Below the pieces are notes generated by a model. The model had not been told where the DNA came from. It made no database searches and saw only the letters and a program-made list of their open reading frames with translations. Position numbers and translations under genes: made by a program. A stretch of 64,000 bases of DNA from Candidatus Zhuqueibacterota bacterium (GTDB lineage: Bacteria > Zhuqueibacterota > Zhuqueibacteria > Residuimicrobiales > Oceaniaggregativiventaceae): the NCBI GenBank assembly GCA_014728115.1, contig WJME01000301.1, positions 1 to 64,000 of the forward strand, read 5' to 3'. Of this stretch, positions 27,273-34,015 are shown piece by piece. How positions within the stretch are numbered: position 1 is the stretch's first letter; every line of letters begins with the position of its first letter.

Positions 27273-28451
27273 ATGAAAATTAAAATTGTCTTGATGTTTC
27301 CGATCCTTTGTTACGCACTGGTAACCAATGCGCAACCTCCTCTCGTTCCTTCCAATGAACGTCCAGAGGTGATTCAGCTTGTCGAGAGCATCAGTGATTG
27401 GGCGCTCAAAGCACAAGTGGCCAGCGGAGAATTAAAAATCGATGCCAAACGGCGCACCTCGATATTTATCAACAGTAACCTGGCCAGAGTCCTTATCGCG
27501 GCGTATGAAATCTCCGGTAACCGTGATTATTTGCAAGAAGCGCTCAAATGGTTTGATCGTTTGGTGGATCTGCAGCAACCCACAACAACGATGAACGGGT
27601 TGCCCGCGGGTTGGTGGGGAGATTTTTCTCCATCAGGCAATATCTATTTAGGAGATGCAGGGACTTCTGCCACTGCCCTTGCCGGGGCCGTGCGATTCGC
27701 AGAGCCACAACAGCAAGAGCGGTATCTAAAAGCACTAGAGCTTTATGCTAACTTTGTCCGCTTTGGCACCAAAGATGATCCCCAAAACAAAGATCGCGGA
27801 GGATGCGATGGCTGGATCATCGAATCCGGGCCCGACAAAGGTGCCGTGGGTTGCGGCTATTACCGCAATGAGCTATCCGAATACCCCTATACCATCTCCA
27901 CTGCCGTCACCGGGGCAGCTTTTTTTTCGGCATTGTATGAATTGACCGGAAATATCGATTATATTACCATTGCCAATAATGCCACGCGTTGGCTTTTAAG
28001 GGTACGGAAACCCAATGGTGAATTTCCATACATCTTGCACAATTTCACGCTGGACCAATGGCCGCTGGATACCATGAGCTATGTGACCGATGGAATTGTG
28101 GGCGTGCACATGAGAACACCTGACACCGCTTTAAAGCTGGATATCGAACGATCCGTACTATTTTCTTTGCAATGGTTATTCAATATGCAAAACAAAAACG
28201 GCACCTGGGGAAAACTCCGAAGTGAAGATCAACAGCGCAGCCAGGGATTGATCAATCTCTTTGTCTGGTATTATCATGATAAATCAGCAGATACTCGTGT
28301 ACGGGAAACCGTGCAAGAGAATTATCGCTTTTTTCTCAATCCGAAAAATGCCACTGCATTTGGTGTCAACGAACTCCCTATTACCACGGGATTTGTGGGT
28401 ATAGGAATCGCTGAAGTCCTGGAACCAGGCATCACCTATCGAATAAAATAG
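27273..28451 (+). CDS. Secreted alpha/alpha-barrel-like protein of unknown activity
   Basis: Protein of 392 aa from the ATG at 27273, with a signal peptide (IVLMFPILCYALVTNA, cleavage before QPP). The mature protein is made of repeated helix pairs with sequences such as LARVLIAAYEISGNRDYLQE, TGNIDYITIANNATRWLLRV and LFSLQWLFNMQNKNGTWGKL. These are typical of alpha/alpha six- or seven-hairpin barrels found in epimerases, unsaturated glucuronyl hydrolases and terpene-cyclase-like folds. I do not recognise a specific family. Conserved-looking acidic and tryptophan residues (GWWGDFSPSGN, GGCDGWIIESG) could form a sugar-binding cleft. A carbohydrate role is suggested by the ROK kinase and LamG-like lipoprotein downstream, but is not proven. 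Confidence 0.7.
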   Translation: MKIKIVLMFPILCYALVTNAQPPLVPSNERPEVIQLVESISDWALKAQVASGELKIDAKRRTSIFINSNLARVLIAAYEISGNRDYLQEALKWFDRLVDLQQPTTTMNGLPAGWWGDFSPSGNIYLGDAGTSATALAGAVRFAEPQQQERYLKALELYANFVRFGTKDDPQNKDRGGCDGWIIESGPDKGAVGCGYYRNELSEYPYTISTAVTGAAFFSALYELTGNIDYITIANNATRWLLRVRKPNGEFPYILHNFTLDQWPLDTMSYVTDGIVGVHMRTPDTALKLDIERSVLFSLQWLFNMQNKNGTWGKLRSEDQQRSQGLINLFVWYYHDKSADTRVRETVQENYRFFLNPKNATAFGVNELPITTGFVGIGIAEVLEPGITYRIK

Positions 28452-28503
28452 TCATACGAATCCGGCTCGACGATCATCGTTCATTCAATGAAAAATCAAT
28501 TAT

Positions 28504-29484
28504 ATGTCATATAAAAGAATCATTACTCACAACGACTTTGATGGTGTCACGAGTGCAGCAATTTGTTCGCAGGCTCTGGGAGTAAATTATCTGATATTCA
28601 CAGGACCACGCGCCATTCTCGATAACAAATTGTCCATCACACAGCAGGATGTGGTCTGTGATTTGCCATGTCCCATGGAAGTGGGACTCTGGTTTGACCA
28701 TCATGAGGGAAATCTGGAAGAACTTGTAACCCGGCAGATCGACACAGAGAACATACCAGGGAACTTTGAGACCCGGGATTCATGTGCCAGTGTGGTCTAT
28801 GAGTATTTCAGCTCTGATCACGATTTTCCCGAACACTTTGAAGAATTGGTCAGGGAAACAGATATCATAGACTCTTTCAACTATGGAAGCATCGACGAAT
28901 GGCGGCAGGAAACCCCTGCACATATTATCGACGCAACCATTCGTATCCAGGAAGAGAGCGCAGAACGGAAATGGCAATACTTGAGACAACTTGTAGCACA
29001 TATGAAAAAATTTCCACTCGAAAATATTGCCAAGATGCCGAGCGTAAAAAAGCGGTATTATCAATATCGTCAGGAAGAAGATCGTATGCTAGAGTTGCTC
29101 AAAGATGATATCACTTTTCTTCCTCAAGACCACTCCCACGATTTGATCATCATAGATTTAACCCGGCATAATCATCGTCCCCGAATTGTTAAAAATTTAG
29201 CATACTTGTTTCATCCCGAAGCAAAGGCCGTAATCGAAGTCAAAAATGTATTCGAGCATCAAACCAAGACCAATGATCTCGTTTTTGCCATGTCACTCTC
29301 ACTGCATTATAATCAACAACTGCATGCAAAGCATATTGGCAATATCATGCGAGATCTCAATATTGGCGGCGGGCATGCAGGCGCCGGAGCAGGAATTGTC
29401 TCTTGTGAAACCAAAGAGGATATGTTAAAAACCAAAAAAACGATACTCGAGGAAATCTATGAGCGTTTTCAAAATCAAACGTAA
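28504..29484 (+). CDS. DHH/DHHA1 family phosphoesterase
   Basis: Protein of 326 aa. The DHH domain has HNDFDGVTSA (metal site) at the N-terminus and the namesake motif in LWFDHHEGN, and the DHHA1 substrate-binding domain ends with NIGGGHAGAGAG. The family includes RecJ, nanoRNases and cyclic-dinucleotide phosphodiesterases. This compact stand-alone form without CBS, PAS or GGDEF parts cannot be assigned to one of them by sequence alone. It is cytoplasmic. There is no strong Shine-Dalgarno before the ATG. Its end overlaps the next gene by 26 bases, implying coupled translation. Confidence 0.85.
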   Translation: MSYKRIITHNDFDGVTSAAICSQALGVNYLIFTGPRAILDNKLSITQQDVVCDLPCPMEVGLWFDHHEGNLEELVTRQIDTENIPGNFETRDSCASVVYEYFSSDHDFPEHFEELVRETDIIDSFNYGSIDEWRQETPAHIIDATIRIQEESAERKWQYLRQLVAHMKKFPLENIAKMPSVKKRYYQYRQEEDRMLELLKDDITFLPQDHSHDLIIIDLTRHNHRPRIVKNLAYLFHPEAKAVIEVKNVFEHQTKTNDLVFAMSLSLHYNQQLHAKHIGNIMRDLNIGGGHAGAGAGIVSCETKEDMLKTKKTILEEIYERFQNQT

Positions 29485-30139
29485 AAAGCTTCTTTATGGT
29501 ATTTTATTCTTTTCGCTGGTATCTTTATCTTGCCAGGGAGAGATGAAAGAACCCTCAATCGTAGATGATTTTTCAACAGGAGCGGATAACTGGCAGCCCA
29601 AAAACCCTGGCAATTGGACCGTAGAAATGGTCAACGGAACTCCGGCATACCGTCTCCTCGAGCCAGGCAAACAGAGCGGAATTCGAAAGCCGGGCTCCTG
29701 GTCAACCCTCAAAGATATCGAGGTCGAAAATTTTCAGTTGACCGTCACTGCGCAATGCCTCACAGATACTGTCAACAAGAGAAGAGATATTTGTCTCTTT
29801 TTCGGTTTTCAGGATTCAACCCACTTTTATTATGCCCATTTTAGCGCTGTCAGCGACAATGTCCACAATATCATCGGAATCGTCGATGGTGCAGACCGAG
29901 TAAAAATCAATACCGAGCCTGCCGGCGAATCAGCTGCACGGTTAACCGACTATGACTGGCATGAACTGAGAATCGTGCGAAGAGTAGACAGTGGCTCTAT
30001 TGAGGCGTTTATCGATGACATGGACGTCCCGGTAATGACGGCAAAGGACACCACATTCAAAGCAGGTCAAATTGGCATTGGATCATTCGATGACCGCGCA
30101 AATTTTGATTTGGTTCAGCTCATCACAACCGTAAACTGA
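29459..30139 (+). CDS. Lipoprotein with LamG/DUF1080-like jelly-roll domain
   Basis: Protein of 226 aa beginning inside the DHH gene (26-base overlap). A signal with a lipobox, LVSLSCQG, gives lipidation at Cys ~25. The rest is a single beta-sandwich domain: SIVDDFSTGADNWQ, LFFGFQDSTHFYYAHFS, DYDWHELRIVRRVDSGSIEA, FKAGQIGIGSFDDRANFD. This is the pattern of 3-keto-disaccharide hydrolase (DUF1080)/LamG-type carbohydrate-binding domains. No catalytic residues are evident, so binding to a glycan at the cell surface is the safest reading. The ROK kinase gene follows after 9 nt. Confidence 0.8.
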   Translation: MSVFKIKRKKLLYGILFFSLVSLSCQGEMKEPSIVDDFSTGADNWQPKNPGNWTVEMVNGTPAYRLLEPGKQSGIRKPGSWSTLKDIEVENFQLTVTAQCLTDTVNKRRDICLFFGFQDSTHFYYAHFSAVSDNVHNIIGIVDGADRVKINTEPAGESAARLTDYDWHELRIVRRVDSGSIEAFIDDMDVPVMTAKDTTFKAGQIGIGSFDDRANFDLVQLITTVN

Positions 30140-30148
30140 GGAAGGATC

Positions 30149-31114
30149 ATGAATAAAGAATATGTTATCGGCATAGATTTGGGTGGCACCAAGATATATG
30201 CCGCTGTTGTGGACCCGAACGGAAACATTATCGCCACCGCACGTAAAAAGACAAAGCCCGATAAAGGATTTGAGAAAACAGTGGAACGCATTGCCAAAAC
30301 GGCAAGAAAAGCAGTTGAAAATGCCGGGTTGGAAATGACAGACATCAAAGCTGCGGGTATCGGTTCTCCAGGACCTCTTGATTTAAAAGCCGGAAAAATC
30401 ATCGAAACACCCAACCTGAAATGGAAAGACGCCCCCTTGCGCGATGAGCTGCAAAAATATTTAGAGGTTCCTGTTGCCATGGACAATGACGGCAATGTGG
30501 GCATCTTGGGCGAATGGGCCTATGGGGCCGGCAAAGGAGCCAATGATCTGGTCGGTTTGTTTATCGGAACCGGCGTCGGGGGCGGGGTCATTGTGAACGG
30601 TCAGTTGCTTCATGGTTACAATGAAAATGCCGGTGAACTCGGCCATATGATCCTCGATCCCAACGGACCTAAATGCGGGTGTGGTAATCATGGATGTCTT
30701 GAGGCGTTTGCCAGTCGTCTGGCGATAGAACGAGAAATCCAGATCATTCATCTCAACGGCACACCCACCACTCTCATTTCCTATCTTCAGGACGGCGAGC
30801 GACTGCGCTCCAAATTACTTGCCAAGGCCTTTGAAGACGGGGATAAACCCGTCAAACTGGCTCTGGAAAAATCAGCCTCATATATCGGCTATGCTGTGGC
30901 GTCGCTTTTGAACATCTTTAATCCACAGGTCGTTGTACTTGGTGGAGGGGTTGTTGAGGCATTGGGCGAATCCTATGTGCGCATCGTTCGTAAAGTAGCC
31001 GAAAACAACGTATTTGCGATTTCGAAACGCAATGTAAAGATTGTTGCCGCCACTCTCGAGGATGATTCGGCAGTTTTGGGTGCTGCGCGATTGGGCTGGC
31101 AATTGGTCGAATAG
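30149..31114 (+). CDS. ROK-family sugar kinase (glucokinase-like)
   Basis: Protein of 321 aa preceded by AGGAAGG. The ATP-binding phosphate-1 motif GIDLGGTKIYAAVVD opens the protein. GSPGPLD, the catalytic Asp in VAMDNDGNVG, the GTGVGGGVI motif and the ROK zinc site CGCGNHGCLE follow, with EAFASR after. All ROK signature elements are intact, and there is no DNA-binding N-terminal domain, so this is a kinase and not a repressor. It phosphorylates glucose, mannose, N-acetylglucosamine or a similar sugar at the expense of ATP. A strong terminator follows, ending the transcript. Confidence 0.93.
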   Translation: MNKEYVIGIDLGGTKIYAAVVDPNGNIIATARKKTKPDKGFEKTVERIAKTARKAVENAGLEMTDIKAAGIGSPGPLDLKAGKIIETPNLKWKDAPLRDELQKYLEVPVAMDNDGNVGILGEWAYGAGKGANDLVGLFIGTGVGGGVIVNGQLLHGYNENAGELGHMILDPNGPKCGCGNHGCLEAFASRLAIEREIQIIHLNGTPTTLISYLQDGERLRSKLLAKAFEDGDKPVKLALEKSASYIGYAVASLLNIFNPQVVVLGGGVVEALGESYVRIVRKVAENNVFAISKRNVKIVAATLEDDSAVLGAARLGWQLVE

Positions 31115-31137
31115 AGAATACACCTTTTTTAAACCAC

Positions 31138-31172
31138 AAAAGGGTCTGATGCTCTTGCAACAGACCCTTTTT
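31138..31172. terminator. Bidirectional intrinsic terminator
   Basis: An 11-bp stem (arms 31138-31148 and 31161-31171, loop of 12) is flanked by an A tract on the left and TTTTT on the right. It serves the ROK gene on the plus strand and probably the YXWGXW gene on the minus strand, which ends at 31180. Confidence 0.85.
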
Positions 31173-31179
31173 ATTTGCG

Positions 31180-31488
31180 TCACCGTCTTTTCCAATGTCC
31201 TGGCACACGAACCCAGCCATTCCGTGTCTTTTTCCAGTGACTATCCACCCACACATGGCCCTTTTTCGGATTGACCCAACGCCCATGGGTCCATACATAG
31301 CGACCTCCACGATAATCCCAGTAACCCGCAATCCAAACCGAATGAGGGTGGGGTTTGGCAGGCCGCACGACAACTTTACGGGCGGGTGGAGCAATACGAA
31401 CAACAGTCCCACTGCGGACGCTGGGAGTATGGCTTGCACACCCTGTGGTTAAACTCAATACGAATAATAACGCCATAATTTTTTTCAT
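31180..31488 (-). CDS. YXWGXW-repeat lipoprotein
   Basis: Protein of 102 aa with a lipoprotein signal (VLSLTTGC, lipidation at Cys 17). A proline/arginine/valine-rich linker is followed by four short aromatic repeats: VWIAGYWDYRGG, YVWTHGRWV, HVWVDSHW and GWVRVPGHW, the pattern of the YXWGXW family. These small outer-membrane-associated proteins are widespread, with no established activity that I know of. An AAAAAGGAG ribosome-binding site precedes the ATG. It is divergent from the histidine kinase gene, sharing a 217-bp promoter region with two dyads. Confidence 0.87.
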   Translation of the reverse strand: MKKIMALLFVLSLTTGCASHTPSVRSGTVVRIAPPARKVVVRPAKPHPHSVWIAGYWDYRGGRYVWTHGRWVNPKKGHVWVDSHWKKTRNGWVRVPGHWKRR

Positions 31489-31562
31489 TTTTTTGCTCCT
31501 TTTTAATTCCGATTCACTTGATTTTATGCAAGTCAGATGCCAAAATCATCAGTTTCACATAA

Positions 31563-31624
31563 ACCTATATTTTATAGGTATTTTACTATTTCTCCCCAAT
31601 CTTAATTTGTACCTGCAGGTACAA
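31563..31624. promoter_or_regulatory. Two dyad elements in the divergent promoter region
   Basis: A 7-bp inverted repeat (31563-31569 with 31573-31579, loop of 3) and, 28 bp further on, a perfect 18-bp palindrome at 31607-31624 (TTGTACCTGCAGGTACAA). The palindrome ends 23 bp before the -35 of the kinase promoter, a typical operator position. Confidence 0.45.
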
Positions 31625-31647
31625 TCGTGTTCTGGCAAGTGCAATCC

Positions 31648-31676
31648 TTGAATCTTATTGAATAAATCCTTATATT
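31648..31676 (+). promoter_or_regulatory. Promoter of the histidine kinase gene
   Basis: TTGAAT (31648-31653), 17 bp, TATATT (31671-31676). The start near 31683 gives a ~23-nt leader with GGAG (31694-31697) before the TTG start codon at 31706. Confidence 0.6.
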
Positions 31677-31705
31677 ATTTGATCATTTTGAATGGAGAAT
31701 AGGAT

Positions 31706-32857
31706 TTGAAACACAAAGCCAAACAATATGTCAATCAGCTCAAAGAGATATCCAAGACATTTGAAGATCTGATCTGGGACATGATTAAGGATCTGCGCGA
31801 ATCTGAGCAGCGCTACCGGTCCATTGTCGAATTTGCTGTAGACGCCATCATCACCATTGACACTGACTTTCGTATCACTTCGTGGAATCGAGGAGCGAGT
31901 AACATTTTTGGGTATACAGAAAATGAAGCCCTGAAACAAAATCTAGATGATTTGATCGTGCGGACAGATGTTGAAACCGAGGCCTTTAAACTGTCCCAGA
32001 AAGTAATGAAAGGGGAATCAATACGTAATCTCGAAGCAATTCGCTATACCAAAGACGGGTCCTCCCGACATGTTCTGGTCTCTGCAGCCCCTATTAAAAC
32101 AGAAACCGGTAAGGTAGAAGCGGCATCGATCATGTACAAGGATATCACTGAACTCAAAAGAGCTCATGAACAGCTGGTGCAAACCGAAAAGCAGGCCACA
32201 CTCGGGGTGATTGCAGGGAATATCGGGCATGAGCTGAATAATTTAATCGGTGGGTTGATGCTCCATGCCAAACTTTTGCAACAGTACGTGGACAATCCTG
32301 CAAAGGTTAGCCAGGTGGCAGAATTGATCTTATCCAACCTGGAAAAAATCGCCTTGCATGGTAAAAATCTTCTTTCTCTGAGCCGTCCGACCAAACCGCG
32401 ATTCGAGCCATTGGATCTGAACCAGGTTCTTTTAGAGACCACCGAGACGCTCGAACTCACCGGTGTCCTCAAACACTTTGAGATCGAGAAAAACCTATGT
32501 GATGAAATCTGTATGGTGCATGGCGATCGCAATCTTTTAGAACAGGTCATTCGCAATCTGGAAATCAATGCCGCCCATGCCATGAAAGAAGGACAAACGC
32601 TTGTGGTGAGAACCCGAACAAACGGGAATGGAAGGTGTGAAATGGATATCATCGATACGGGGTCCGGAATCCCGCAAGATATCCAGGAAAAAATATTCGA
32701 GCCTTTTTTTACAACCAAAGCCGAAGGCCAGGGAACAGGTTTGGGGCTTCCTATCGTCAAGGACATTGTCGAAAAGCACAAAGGTCAGATCAAAATCTTG
32801 AGTGAGCAAGGCAAGGGTACCACAGTGACAGTCAGCCTTCCTCTGGTTAAGACATAA
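31706..32857 (+). CDS. Cytosolic PAS-domain sensor histidine kinase
   Basis: Protein of 383 aa starting with TTG at 31706, supported by GGAG nine bases upstream. There are no membrane segments. A short coiled coil (1-35) precedes a PAS domain (~35-150; SIVEFAVDAIITIDTDFRIT, SWNRGASNIFGYTENEAL). The dimerisation domain has its phospho-acceptor His175 in IAGNIGHELNNLIGG. The ATPase domain has N box RNLEINAAHAM, DTGSGIP, IFEPFFTTK and GTGLGLPIV. All catalytic boxes are intact. No response regulator with a receiver domain is encoded nearby. The convergent neighbour is a regulator-like protein without a receiver domain. Confidence 0.92.
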   Translation: MKHKAKQYVNQLKEISKTFEDLIWDMIKDLRESEQRYRSIVEFAVDAIITIDTDFRITSWNRGASNIFGYTENEALKQNLDDLIVRTDVETEAFKLSQKVMKGESIRNLEAIRYTKDGSSRHVLVSAAPIKTETGKVEAASIMYKDITELKRAHEQLVQTEKQATLGVIAGNIGHELNNLIGGLMLHAKLLQQYVDNPAKVSQVAELILSNLEKIALHGKNLLSLSRPTKPRFEPLDLNQVLLETTETLELTGVLKHFEIEKNLCDEICMVHGDRNLLEQVIRNLEINAAHAMKEGQTLVVRTRTNGNGRCEMDIIDTGSGIPQDIQEKIFEPFFTTKAEGQGTGLGLPIVKDIVEKHKGQIKILSEQGKGTTVTVSLPLVKT

Positions 32858-32903
32858 AAAAAGCGCAAAATATGAGACTAGACAAAATTCTCACATTCTG
32901 CGC
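32856..32903 (-). terminator. Terminator between the kinase and the AAA+-like regulator
   Basis: A 15-position stem with two mismatches (32863-32877 with 32889-32903, loop of 11) is followed on the minus strand by seven T residues. It terminates the regulator gene that ends at 32928. Transcripts from the kinase gene would also traverse the hairpin but without a downstream T tract. Confidence 0.72.
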
Positions 32904-32927
32904 AAAGTTCCAAATGATCTTGACGGT

Positions 32928-33857
32928 CTAACGAGCAGACGGCAGACCATATTTTTTCATTTTATAACGCAATGCTGCTTCAGAGACTTGCAACAATCGC
33001 GCAGCTTTGGACTGATTTCCTTCATATTTAGCCAGAGCTCGCCTAATAAGGTATTGTTCAACTTCGGCAACTGCCGAAGGAAGATCCATGCCTGCCATGA
33101 AATCCAAAGGATTGGGTTTCACAAAAAACGGCAAATGTTTGGCGCTCAGATCGCCTTCAGGGGACATGATCACCATATTTCGTACCGCATTACGCAATTC
33201 TTCCACATTTCCTGGCCAGCTATGTACAAGACAGGCTTCATGCACTTCCAGGGGAATCGTTGGCATTGATTTTCCATATTCAGCAGACATCTCTTCGAGA
33301 TATTGTGTCAGAAGAAATGGGATATCCTGTTTTCTATCGCGTAGCGGCGGGATATGAATTCGAATTCGCGCGAAACGTTGCATGAGTTCATCTTTGAGAT
33401 GAGTTACATCAGGCACCTCTTCATCGTCGGACAAGGGTCTGACAGAGGCTATGATGCGAGTATCGAATTTTTTTTCATCAAATGACTCTACATAATCGAT
33501 AATGTTGTAAAGTCGATCCTGCATTTCCGATGACATTTTGTCAACACGCTCGAGGTAAAGCGTTCCTCCCTGCGCAGAGAAAAACATGGAATTATCCAGG
33601 TTTTGTTTATCACCCAAAGCTTTTTCTGGAGAAATGGTATCTCCAATCGCCCCGCAAGGAATAATCACAAACGGACCATCAGCTCTTTCTGAAAGCATAT
33701 GAATATGCTCTGCGATAAACCGCTTATCACTTCCTGGTTCTCCCACTAAAAGGACAGGGTTATCCACTTTTGCAGCTGCTTTGATTGCCTTTCTTACGCG
33801 AGCGATTTCCGGACTTTTGCCCAGCAAACGCAACTCCTTTGTAATTGAATTGGTCAT
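32928..33857 (-). CDS. Degenerate sigma-54-activator-like regulator (inactive AAA+ core, Fis-type HTH)
   Basis: Protein of 309 aa laid out like an NtrC-type AAA+ domain plus a Fis helix-turn-helix, without a receiver domain. Walker A reads GEPGSDKR (39-46) instead of GESGTGKE. Walker B reads GGTLYLERV (97-105), so both acidic residues of the DE pair are altered (E103, R104). The GAFTGA loop that contacts sigma-54 is absent; the stretch between CGAIGDT and GGTLY is shortened. In contrast, PPLRDRKQDIPFLL, SWPGNVEELRN and the C-terminal HTH (YEGNQSKAARLLQVSEAALR) are well kept. I infer a DNA-binding regulator that no longer hydrolyses ATP or opens sigma-54 promoters. GAGGG precedes the ATG at a good distance. 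Confidence 0.8.
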   Translation of the reverse strand: MTNSITKELRLLGKSPEIARVRKAIKAAAKVDNPVLLVGEPGSDKRFIAEHIHMLSERADGPFVIIPCGAIGDTISPEKALGDKQNLDNSMFFSAQGGTLYLERVDKMSSEMQDRLYNIIDYVESFDEKKFDTRIIASVRPLSDDEEVPDVTHLKDELMQRFARIRIHIPPLRDRKQDIPFLLTQYLEEMSAEYGKSMPTIPLEVHEACLVHSWPGNVEELRNAVRNMVIMSPEGDLSAKHLPFFVKPNPLDFMAGMDLPSAVAEVEQYLIRRALAKYEGNQSKAARLLQVSEAALRYKMKKYGLPSAR

Positions 33858-33905
33858 TTTGTTACCCTCACTTTTTTTGTCCCTTTTTTTCTTGAAAAGG
33901 CCTCT

Positions 33906-33934
33906 ATGACTGTATGCCCCAAAACAACAGTCAT
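33906..33934. promoter_or_regulatory. Inverted repeat overlapping the start point of the regulator gene
   Basis: Perfect 8-bp arms ATGACTGT (33906-33913) and ACAGTCAT (33927-33934), 13 bp apart, with centres 21 bp apart (two helical turns). It begins right at the predicted transcription start of the regulator gene, which suits an operator, possibly for the encoded protein itself. Confidence 0.5.
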
Positions 33935-33938
33935 TTAT

Positions 33939-33967
33939 AATATATCATTGTTATACGGAAATGTCAA
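33939..33967 (-). promoter_or_regulatory. Sigma-70-type promoter of the AAA+-like regulator gene
   Basis: On the minus strand a perfect TTGACA (33967-33962), 17 bp, TATATT (33944-33939). Start near 33932. Confidence 0.68.
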
Positions 33968-34015
33968 GAAAATAATGAACGTTTTCGCAACAATTTCCAG
34001 ATTCAAAAATATATT

